Shown: positions 1 to 5,515 of the stretch, piece after piece
How positions within the stretch are numbered: the stretch's first letter is position 1
How the letters are laid out: the number at the start of each line of letters is the position of its first letter
Source: Pseudomonadota bacterium
Lineage (GTDB): Bacteria > Pseudomonadota > Gammaproteobacteria > Burkholderiales > Burkholderiaceae_D
DNA: 8,225 bases
Assembly: GCA_023416415.1 (NCBI GenBank)
Contig: JAEZHR010000333.1
Coordinates: forward strand, 1 to 8,225
Direction of reading: 5' to 3'
Position numbers and translations under genes: made by a program
The notes under the pieces: model-generated
What the model was told of the DNA's origin: nothing
The model's database searches: none
Seen by the model: only the letters and a program-made list of their open reading frames with translations

Positions 1-15
1 TGTGCAGGCTGCACA
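1..15. repeat. perfect 15-base palindrome upstream of pilT
   Basis: The first bases of the window form TGTGCAG-G-CTGCACA, a 7-base inverted repeat around a single central G. It lies 55 bases before the pilT start. Such a dyad could be an operator or the stem of a small hairpin, but the arm may be cut by the window edge and no partner factor can be named. The rest of 16-70 shows no clear promoter hexamers and no Shine-Dalgarno sequence. Confidence 0.4.
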
Positions 16-70
16 TGCTTTCCGCCAGCCTGATCCACGTCTCTCCGCCATCTCCCATTACTGGCCATCC

Positions 71-1114
71 ATGGACATTTCCGAACTCCTCGCCTTCGCC
101 GTCAAGAACAAAGCCTCCGACCTGCACCTGTCTGCCGGTCTGCCGCCGATGATCCGCGTACACGGCGAAGTCCGCCGCATCAACCTGCCGCCAATGGATC
201 ACCGTGAAGTGCACGGAATGATCTACGACATCATGAACGACGGGCAGCGCAAGGCGTATGAAGAGACGCTGGAAATCGACTTTTCGTTCGCCATTCCCGG
301 TCTGGCGCGCTTTCGCGTCAACGCCTACAACCAGGACCGCGGCGCGGCCGCCGTGCTGCGCACGATTCCGTCCAAGGTGCTCACGCTGGAGCAGTTGAAC
401 GCGCCCAAGATCTTTGCCGACCTCGCCCTGAAGCCGCGCGGCCTAGTGCTGGTCACCGGCCCCACCGGATCGGGCAAATCGACCACGCTGGCGGCGATGA
501 TCAACCATCTGAATGAAACCGAGTACGGCCACATTCTCACGGTAGAAGACCCGATCGAATTCGTTCACGAATCTAAGAAGTGCCTGATCAACCAGCGCGA
601 TGTCGGCCCGCACACGATGTCCTTCCAGAATGCGCTGCGCTCGGCACTGCGTGAAGACCCGGACGCCATCCTGGTCGGCGAGCTGCGCGATCTGGAAACC
701 ATCCGCCTGGCGTTGACTGCTGCCGAAACCGGCCACCTCGTGTTCGGCACCCTGCACACATCGTCGGCTGCCAAGACCATCGACCGTATCGTCGACGTGT
801 TCCCGGCCGAAGAAAAGGAAATGGTGCGCGCCATGCTCTCCGAATCCCTGCAAGCAGTGATCTCGCAGGCGCTGCTACGCACCAAGGACGGTTCCGGGCG
901 GGTGGCGGCCCACGAAATCATGATCGGCACCCCTGCCATTCGCAACCTGATTCGCGAATCCAAGATCGCGCAGATGTATTCGTCGATCCAGACTGGCAGC
1001 AACTTCGGCATGCAGACCCTGGATCAGAACCTGACCGATCTGGTCCGGCGCAACGTCATCTCGGCATCGACGGCACGCGCCGCAGCCAAGACCCCCGAAA
1101 ACTTCCCGGGATGA
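71..1114 (+). CDS. pilT: type IV pilus retraction ATPase PilT
   Basis: PilT is the cytoplasmic hexameric motor that depolymerises type IV pili, powering twitching motility, DNA uptake and surface sensing. The 347-residue product (Pseudomonas PilT has 344) matches the family end to end. Visible motifs are the Walker A loop GPTGSGKST at residues 130-138 (K136), the Asp box EDPIEF at 159-164 with E163, the Walker B segment ending in catalytic E204, the His box with H222 and H229, and the C-terminal AIRNLIRE motif at 289-296 that is diagnostic for PilT and needed for retraction. The start is placed at ATG 71 because family members begin MDI-ELLAF; a GTG at position 2 in the same frame would add 23 residues unlike the family. 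No good Shine-Dalgarno precedes ATG 71. pilU follows 191 bases downstream. Function is well established for the family; identity here is by sequence. Confidence 0.97.
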   Translation: MDISELLAFAVKNKASDLHLSAGLPPMIRVHGEVRRINLPPMDHREVHGMIYDIMNDGQRKAYEETLEIDFSFAIPGLARFRVNAYNQDRGAAAVLRTIPSKVLTLEQLNAPKIFADLALKPRGLVLVTGPTGSGKSTTLAAMINHLNETEYGHILTVEDPIEFVHESKKCLINQRDVGPHTMSFQNALRSALREDPDAILVGELRDLETIRLALTAAETGHLVFGTLHTSSAAKTIDRIVDVFPAEEKEMVRAMLSESLQAVISQALLRTKDGSGRVAAHEIMIGTPAIRNLIRESKIAQMYSSIQTGSNFGMQTLDQNLTDLVRRNVISASTARAAAKTPENFPG

Positions 1115-1115
1115 G

Positions 1116-1178
1116 CACGGGGTTTCGCAGAGCATGCTCTGCGCCGTGCGAATCCGAGCGGCATGCAAGCCGCGAGGT
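1116..1178. repeat. tandem repeat unit 1 between pilT and pilU, two-hairpin type
   Basis: This is the first of two direct 63-base copies that begin directly after the pilT stop. It holds two potential hairpins. Hairpin A is the 16-base perfect palindrome GCAGAGCATGCTCTGC (1128-1143), flanked by an outer stem CACGG (1116-1120) with CCGTG (1144-1148). Hairpin B pairs GCGGC (1158-1162) with GCCGC (1169-1173) around a six-base loop, and extends through an opposed GA/GA internal loop to CC (1154-1155) with GG (1176-1177). No U-run follows, so it is not a standard terminator. It resembles a dispersed intergenic (REP-like) element, though only a genome search would show other copies. Confidence 0.85.
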
Positions 1179-1184
1179 GGGCAA

Positions 1185-1247
1185 CACGGGGTTTCGCAGA
1201 GCACGCTCTGCACCGTACAAATCCAAGTGGCATGCAGGCCGCGAGGT
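1185..1247. repeat. tandem repeat unit 2 between pilT and pilU
   Basis: This second copy is offset by exactly 69 bases from the first, leaving a 6-base linker (1179-1184). By direct alignment 56 of 63 positions are identical and there are no gaps. All seven differences are transitions. The inner hairpin A stem is kept as GCAGAGC-AC-GCTCTGC, with its outer stem weakened to four pairs. Hairpin B is kept, with one G-C pair becoming a U-G wobble if read as RNA on the + strand. Retention of both stems in a diverged copy suggests that the structure rather than the exact sequence matters, but this is inference. Confidence 0.85.
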
Positions 1248-1265
1248 CGATGCGATAAGAAGTAC

Positions 1266-1286
1266 CTTCCTTTGAGCACAAGGAAG
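1266..1286 (+). promoter_or_regulatory. hairpin in the pilU leader that could compete for the ribosome binding site
   Basis: CTTCCTT (1266-1272) pairs perfectly with AAGGAAG (1280-1286) around a 7-base loop, about 20 bases before the pilU start. The 5' arm can alternatively pair with the real ribosome binding site: bases 1267-1273 are complementary to 1294-1300 with one G-U pair. The two pairings are mutually exclusive, which would allow masking or exposure of the pilU start. No ligand domain is recognisable, so this is a structural possibility only. Confidence 0.35.
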
Positions 1287-1294
1287 AACGCAAG

Positions 1295-1299
1295 AAGGA
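1295..1299 (+). promoter_or_regulatory. ribosome binding site of pilU
   Basis: AAGGA lies 6 bases before ATG 1306, at normal spacing, and fixes the pilU start. It is the clearest Shine-Dalgarno sequence in the window; pilT, glcD and glcE lack one of comparable quality. It is also the element that the leader hairpin arm at 1267-1273 could mask. Confidence 0.75.
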
Positions 1300-1305
1300 A
1301 CAATC

Positions 1306-2442
1306 ATGGAACGCGATCAGGCCACCAAATTCATGCACGACCTGCTGAGGCTGATGCTCAGCAAGAACGGTTCCGACCTCTTCATCACCGCCGACTTTCC
1401 GCCGGCATTCAAGATCGATGGCAAGATGACGCCGGTCTCGAACCAGCCGCTGACGTCCACGCACACGATGGAACTTGCGCGCGCGGTCATGAACGACAAG
1501 CAGGCCGCCGAGTTCGAAGCCACCAAGGAATGCAATTTCGCGATCAATCCGGGCGGTCTGGGCCGCTTCCGGGTTTCCGCGTTCGTGCAGCAAGGCAAGG
1601 TCGGCATGGTGCTGCGGACCATCACCACCACCATTCCGACGCTGGCGGACCTGGGCGTTCCGGAAGTGCTGAAGGAAGTCGTGATGACCAAGCGCGGGCT
1701 GGTAATCATGGTCGGCGCGACGGGCTCTGGCAAGTCGACGACGCTGTCGGGCATGATCGGTTACCGCAACGAGAACAGCCATGGTCACATCATCACGATC
1801 GAAGACCCGATCGAGTACGTGCATCCGCACAAGAACTGCGTCGTCACCCAGCGCGAAGTCGGGGTCGATACGGCCGACTGGTTCGCCGCGCTGAGGAACA
1901 CGCTGCGCCAGGCGCCGGATGTGATCCTGATTGGCGAAATCCGTGACCGCGAAACCATGGATTACGCCATCGCCTTCGCCGAAACCGGCCATCTGTGTCT
2001 GGCCACCATGCACGCCAACAGCGCCAACCAGGCACTGGACCGCATCATCAACTTCTTCCCCGAGGAGCGGCGCGCGCAACTTCTGATGGACTTGTCGCTC
2101 AACCTCAAGGGCATGATCTCGCAGCGCCTGATTCCGCTGAAGGACACCAAGGGCCGCTGCGCGGCGGTGGAAGTGATGCTCAACTCGCCGCTGATCCAGG
2201 ATCTGATCTTCAAGGGGCATGTGCACGAGATCAAGGAAGTCATGAAGAAATCGCGTGAACTGGGCATGCAGACCTTCGATCAGGCCCTGTTCGACCTGTA
2301 CGAGGCCGGCAAGATCAGCTACGAGGATGCGCTGCGCAACGCCGACTCGGTCAACGATCTGCGTCTGGCGATCAAGCTGCATGGCAAGGAAGCACAGCAG
2401 CGCGATCTGGCCAAGGGCACGCAAGACCTGGGAATCCTGTGA
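1306..2442 (+). CDS. pilU: PilT-dependent accessory retraction ATPase PilU
   Basis: PilU is the PilT paralogue that assists retraction under load and generally depends on PilT for activity. The 378-residue product (Pseudomonas PilU has 382) shows the typical N-terminal SDLFITA segment, a Walker A loop GATGSGKST at residues 137-145 (K143), the PDVILIGEIRDRETM Walker B region with E211, and the His box TGHLCLATMHA with H229 and H236. The PilT-specific AIRNLIRE motif is absent; the equivalent stretch reads PLIQDLI, which separates PilU from PilT. The C-terminal tail continues past the ATPase core, as in other PilU proteins. The start is supported by AAGGA at 1295-1299. The last codons overlap the start of the downstream peroxidase gene by four bases. 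The separation from pilT by 191 bases of structured repeat leaves open whether both genes share one transcript. Confidence 0.96.
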   Translation: MERDQATKFMHDLLRLMLSKNGSDLFITADFPPAFKIDGKMTPVSNQPLTSTHTMELARAVMNDKQAAEFEATKECNFAINPGGLGRFRVSAFVQQGKVGMVLRTITTTIPTLADLGVPEVLKEVVMTKRGLVIMVGATGSGKSTTLSGMIGYRNENSHGHIITIEDPIEYVHPHKNCVVTQREVGVDTADWFAALRNTLRQAPDVILIGEIRDRETMDYAIAFAETGHLCLATMHANSANQALDRIINFFPEERRAQLLMDLSLNLKGMISQRLIPLKDTKGRCAAVEVMLNSPLIQDLIFKGHVHEIKEVMKKSRELGMQTFDQALFDLYEAGKISYEDALRNADSVNDLRLAIKLHGKEAQQRDLAKGTQDLGIL

Positions 2443-2930
2443 CCACAGTCTTCGACTTCAAGGCCGAAAGCCTTGGCGGCGCTCCGATCGAGCTCGCACA
2501 GTATCGCGGCAAGGTGCTGCTTATCGTCAATACTGCAAGCAAGTGCGGCTTCACCCCGCAGTACAAGGCGCTGGAGGAACTGCACCGCAAGTACGCAGAG
2601 AATGGACTGGTCGTGCTTGGCTTTCCGTGCAATCAGTTCGGCCATCAGGAGCCGGGCAGTGCCGCACAGATCGGCGAATTCTGTGAACGCAACTTCGGCG
2701 TGAGCTTCCCGCTGTTCGCCAAGGTGAACGTCAACGGTGCACACGCCCATCCCTTGTTCCGCCACCTGAAGCAGGAAGCGCCGGGACTCATGGGCACCGA
2801 AGGCATCAAGTGGAATTTCACGAAATTCCTCGTGAAGAAAGACGGTACGGTGTTCAGGCGCTATGCGCCCCGTACCGCTCCCGAGGCGCTGAAGCAAGAC
2901 ATCGAGGCACTTCTGTCCAGTCCGCTGTGA
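2439..2930 (+). CDS. gpx: glutathione peroxidase family thiol peroxidase (cysteine type)
   Basis: The 163-residue protein is a non-selenium glutathione peroxidase homologue that reduces hydrogen peroxide and organic or lipid hydroperoxides. Family hallmarks are NTASKCGFTPQY with peroxidatic C36 (in place of selenocysteine), GFPCNQFGHQEPG with catalytic Q70, and WNF with W125 and N126, completing the Cys-Gln-Trp-Asn site. C82 in EFCERNFG sits where the resolving cysteine of two-cysteine, thioredoxin-dependent members lies, so thioredoxin may be the real reductant despite the name. There is no signal peptide, so it should be cytoplasmic. The start is GTG 2439, which overlaps the pilU stop (GTGA, 4 bases), a sign of translational coupling to pilU; a weak GGGA at 2430-2433 precedes it. 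It is shorter than E. coli BtuE, lacking that protein's insertion before the WN motif. Confidence 0.93.
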   Translation: MTTVFDFKAESLGGAPIELAQYRGKVLLIVNTASKCGFTPQYKALEELHRKYAENGLVVLGFPCNQFGHQEPGSAAQIGEFCERNFGVSFPLFAKVNVNGAHAHPLFRHLKQEAPGLMGTEGIKWNFTKFLVKKDGTVFRRYAPRTAPEALKQDIEALLSSPL

Positions 2931-3216
2931 CTTGCCTCCTGTAACAAGGAAGTCCGCCTGACGCGACCTCATTCCTTCGTCGGTTCGTGCTGCGTTGAAG
3001 GAGACGCCGCCGGAATCCGGGGACCAGCCCGATCAAATGGAAATCACGGCCCGCCAGCAATGCCCTGACAACTGCCCCGAATTCCGACCCGGCTGACGGA
3101 AGCAATGAAAAAAAGATGGAGGTTTCAAAGGCAAGGTCGCCAGGGCCTTCTTTCACGTTCGCCATGAATAATGATGCGCACGAAGTAGTTCCGGACGCCG
3201 CCGTGAAAACTCCGAT
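2931..3216. other. 286-base convergent gap without a supported gene
   Basis: This gap separates the 3' ends of the peroxidase gene (+) and glcF (-), where two transcripts converge. I find no terminator with a strong stem and U-run for either direction; the best inverted repeat is a 5-base AAGGC/GCCTT pair (3128-3132 with 3145-3149), too weak to call. Several short open frames exist: a minus-strand frame from ATG 3165 that runs into the end of the peroxidase gene, a + frame of 34 codons from ATG 3116 to the stop at 3218, and a + frame open from 2962 that contains CPDNCPEF. None has a convincing ribosome binding site or a recognisable product. It may be a decayed remnant or a dispersed non-coding element. 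Confidence 0.6.
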
Positions 3217-4455
3217 CTAATCACGCTGCCGGCGGGCCAGCGCCTGATCCACCAGCTCGATCCAGTGCTGCACCGGCATGTCCGTGCCGGACTGCAGGTG
3301 CGTCTGGCAGCCGATGTTCGCTGACACGATACGCTCGGCTCCGGTGGCCTTCAGATTCGCCAGCTTGTTGTCGCGCAGCTGAGAAGACAATTCGGGCTGC
3401 AATACCGAATAGGTCCCGGCCGAACCGCAGCAAAGATGGCTGTCCGTGCACAGCTGGACGTCGACACCGATTGCGTGCAGCAGGCCTTCAACCTTGCCGC
3501 GGATCTTCTGCCCATGCTGCAAGGTGCATGGCGGATGGAAGGCGACGCGTTCGGCCACCCTTCCCTTGAGCTTCGCGACCAAGTCCGATTCGAACTCCGG
3601 CAGGATCTCGCTCAGGTCGCGCGTGAGTTCCGAAATGCGCTGCGCACGCGCGGCATACTTTTCGTCGTGCGCCAGCAGATGGCCGTACTCCTTGACCGTC
3701 ACACCACAACCCGAGGCATTCATCACGATGGCTTCCACCCCGGCTTCCACCTGCGGCCACCAGGCGTCGACATTGCGACGCATGTCATCGAGACCGCCTT
3801 CCTGATCGTTCATGTGATAGCGGATCGCGCCGCAGCAACCAGCCCCTTTGGCGACGACCAGCTGCACGCCGAGCGCGTCAAGCACACGCGCCGTCGCGGC
3901 ATTGACGTTCGGTGCCATGGACGGCTGCACGCAGCCCTCCAGCAGCAGCATCTTGCGCGCATGCTCCCGGCGCGGCCAGACGCCGCTGTACCGGCGTCGC
4001 GGCACCTTGTTCTTCAGCGCCTGCGGCAACAGGCCGCGCACGCTCTGGCCGGCCTTCATTGCCGGACCGAACAGCCACTTGCGCGGCAGCATCTCCTTCA
4101 GCGCCGAGCGCATCACGCGCTGCGCCAGCGGGCGCTGCACCTGCTGCTCCGCCACCTTGCGACCGATATCGACCAGACGTCCGTATTGCACACCGGACGG
4201 ACACGTCGTTTCGCAGTTGCGGCAGGTCAGGCAACGGTCGAGATGGGTCAATGTCTTTTCGGTGGCGGGCTTGCCTTCCAGGACCTGCTTGATCAGGTAG
4301 ATGCGCCCGCGCGGACCGTCCAGTTCGTCGCCCAGCAACTGATAGGTCGGACAGGTCGCGGTGCAGAACCCGCAGTGCACACATTTGCGCAGGATAGCGT
4401 CGGCTTCCTCACCTTCGCGCGTGTTCTTGATGAAGTCTGCGAGATTGGTTTGCAT
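3217..4455 (-). CDS. glcF: glycolate oxidase iron-sulfur subunit GlcF
   Basis: GlcF is the iron-sulfur subunit of the membrane-associated glycolate dehydrogenase, carrying electrons from the FAD subunits toward quinone. The 412-residue product (E. coli GlcF has 407) has two ferredoxin-type 4Fe-4S motifs: C25-C28-C31-C35-P and C75-C78-C81-C85-P. They are followed by two CCG domains with cysteines C175, C207/C208 and C250, then C310, C342/C343 and C383. All expected cysteines are present, so the protein looks intact. It is the last gene of the glcDEF block; ATG 4455 lies 2 bases after the glcE stop, implying coupled translation. The stop TAG (3219-3217) faces the peroxidase gene across a 286-base gap. 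Related (S)-2-hydroxyacid or D-lactate dehydrogenase iron-sulfur subunits share this architecture, but the GlcD-GlcE partners make GlcF the best call. Confidence 0.95.
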   Translation of the reverse strand: MQTNLADFIKNTREGEEADAILRKCVHCGFCTATCPTYQLLGDELDGPRGRIYLIKQVLEGKPATEKTLTHLDRCLTCRNCETTCPSGVQYGRLVDIGRKVAEQQVQRPLAQRVMRSALKEMLPRKWLFGPAMKAGQSVRGLLPQALKNKVPRRRYSGVWPRREHARKMLLLEGCVQPSMAPNVNAATARVLDALGVQLVVAKGAGCCGAIRYHMNDQEGGLDDMRRNVDAWWPQVEAGVEAIVMNASGCGVTVKEYGHLLAHDEKYAARAQRISELTRDLSEILPEFESDLVAKLKGRVAERVAFHPPCTLQHGQKIRGKVEGLLHAIGVDVQLCTDSHLCCGSAGTYSVLQPELSSQLRDNKLANLKATGAERIVSANIGCQTHLQSGTDMPVQHWIELVDQALARRQRD

Positions 4456-4457
4456 GA

Positions 4458-5513
4458 TCAGAATTCAGGATACATCCGCCCTCGGTTGAAGATGCCGTGC
4501 GGGTCGAAGGCATCCTTCAGGTTGCGGTGGATCTTCGCCAGCGCAGGCGCCAGGGGATGAAATACGGCGCCGCCTTCCCCGCCGCGCATCAGGGTCGCAT
4601 GCCCGCCGACGCGCGCCACGGCCTGGCGAATGCTTGCAGCATCGAGATCGGTGCGCAACCAGCGTTGCGCGCCGCCCCATTCGATCAGCTGCTCTCCGCG
4701 CAGCGCAAGCGGTGGCGTTGCCGGCGGAACCGAAATGCGCCACAGCGGCATTTCGCCGGCGAAGAATGCATTGTTCTGGTCGCGCAATGCGGCCCACATC
4801 ACCTCCGCCCGCGGCACCGGCTCGCCACCCATCTTCCGTTGCGCCGCCTTCAATGCGGGTTCGGCGCCCGACAGACGCACGAGCAGCACGCCGCCGTGCC
4901 ACGCCGAAGCGGAGATCGGCAGCGGCTGTCCGCCCCAGCGGTTCAGCTGCGCGATCGCCTCGGTCTTGCGCATCTCGAAACGCAATGTGGCCTCGGCGGC
5001 CGGCTTGGGCAACACCTTGATGGAGACGTCAAGAATCAGACCGAGCGTGCCCAGAGAGCCGGCCAGCAGGCGCGAGACGTCGTAGCCGGCCACGTTCTTC
5101 ATCACCTGGCCGCCGAAATGCAAGATCTCCCCCTTGCCATCCATCAAGGCCGCGCCCAGCACGAAATCGCGCACGGCGCCGGACGTCGGCCGGCGCGGAC
5201 CGGACAGGCCGGCCGCAATCACGCCGCCCAGCGTGGATTCGGGGCCGAAGCGCGGCGGCTCGAAGGCCAGCATCTGCCCGTGCTCGGCCAGCGTGGATTC
5301 GACTTCGGAGAGGAGCGTGCCGCTGCGCGCGGTGATGACCAGTTCGGTCGGCTCGTAGGCGACAACGCCGCGATGGACGCGCGTGTCGAGGATCTGGCCC
5401 TGCAGCGTCTGGCCGTACCAGTCCTTGGTGCCGCCGCCGCGTATGCGCAGCGGCTGTTTGGTGACGCCGGCCGATACGACGGCGTCGCGAAATTCCCGAA
5501 TCGTCTGTTCCAT
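4458..5513 (-). CDS. glcE: glycolate oxidase FAD-binding subunit GlcE
   Basis: GlcE is the second FAD-domain subunit of glycolate dehydrogenase, required with GlcD and GlcF for activity. The 351-residue protein (E. coli GlcE has 350) has the PCMH-type FAD fold: PLRIRGGGTKDWYG at 21-34, FGPESTLGGVIAAGLSGP at 89-106, and a GGQVMKNVAGYDVSRLLAGSLG segment at about 133-154 that is very characteristic of GlcE. The start is set at ATG 5513, giving the family's usual N-terminus (MEQ-IREFRDAV); the same frame stays open for another 60 codons upstream, but that stretch overlaps the end of glcD and does not resemble the family. ATG 5513 is 2 bases after the glcD stop and the glcE stop is 2 bases before glcF. 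No separate Shine-Dalgarno is evident, consistent with reinitiation. Confidence 0.95.
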   Translation of the reverse strand: MEQTIREFRDAVVSAGVTKQPLRIRGGGTKDWYGQTLQGQILDTRVHRGVVAYEPTELVITARSGTLLSEVESTLAEHGQMLAFEPPRFGPESTLGGVIAAGLSGPRRPTSGAVRDFVLGAALMDGKGEILHFGGQVMKNVAGYDVSRLLAGSLGTLGLILDVSIKVLPKPAAEATLRFEMRKTEAIAQLNRWGGQPLPISASAWHGGVLLVRLSGAEPALKAAQRKMGGEPVPRAEVMWAALRDQNNAFFAGEMPLWRISVPPATPPLALRGEQLIEWGGAQRWLRTDLDAASIRQAVARVGGHATLMRGGEGGAVFHPLAPALAKIHRNLKDAFDPHGIFNRGRMYPEF

Positions 5514-5515
5514 CT

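Noticed and set aside
1..60. Start of a divergent YggS-type gene on the minus strand, a common neighbour of pilT
   Set aside because: The minus-strand frames here do not begin with a YggS-like N-terminus; if present, it starts outside the window.
2..70. Upstream extension of pilT from GTG 2
   Set aside because: The added 23 residues do not match PilT proteins, which start at MDI-ELLAF (ATG 71).
1116..1148. Hairpin A as a rho-independent terminator of pilT
   Set aside because: The stem is good but no U-run follows in either direction.
1116..1247. CRISPR-like reading of the pilT-pilU repeats
   Set aside because: Only two copies, a 6-base linker instead of a spacer, long structured units and no cas genes.
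1134..1946. Plus-strand open frame of 270 codons starting in the tandem repeat and running into pilU
   Set aside because: It overlaps pilU in another frame, begins within non-coding repeat sequence, and resembles nothing known.
1024..2424. Minus-strand open frame of 466 codons opposite pilU
   Set aside because: It is the antisense shadow of pilU in GC-rich DNA; its N-terminal part only translates the tandem repeat, and the composition (rich in Arg, His, Gln) is not protein-like.
2854..3165. Minus-strand open frame of 103 codons from ATG 3165
   Set aside because: No ribosome binding site, overlaps the end of the peroxidase gene on the opposite strand, and no recognisable domain; kept only as a remark on the gap.
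3436..4560. Plus-strand open frame of 374 codons opposite glcF
   Set aside because: Antisense to an intact GlcF with all iron-sulfur motifs; no family resemblance.
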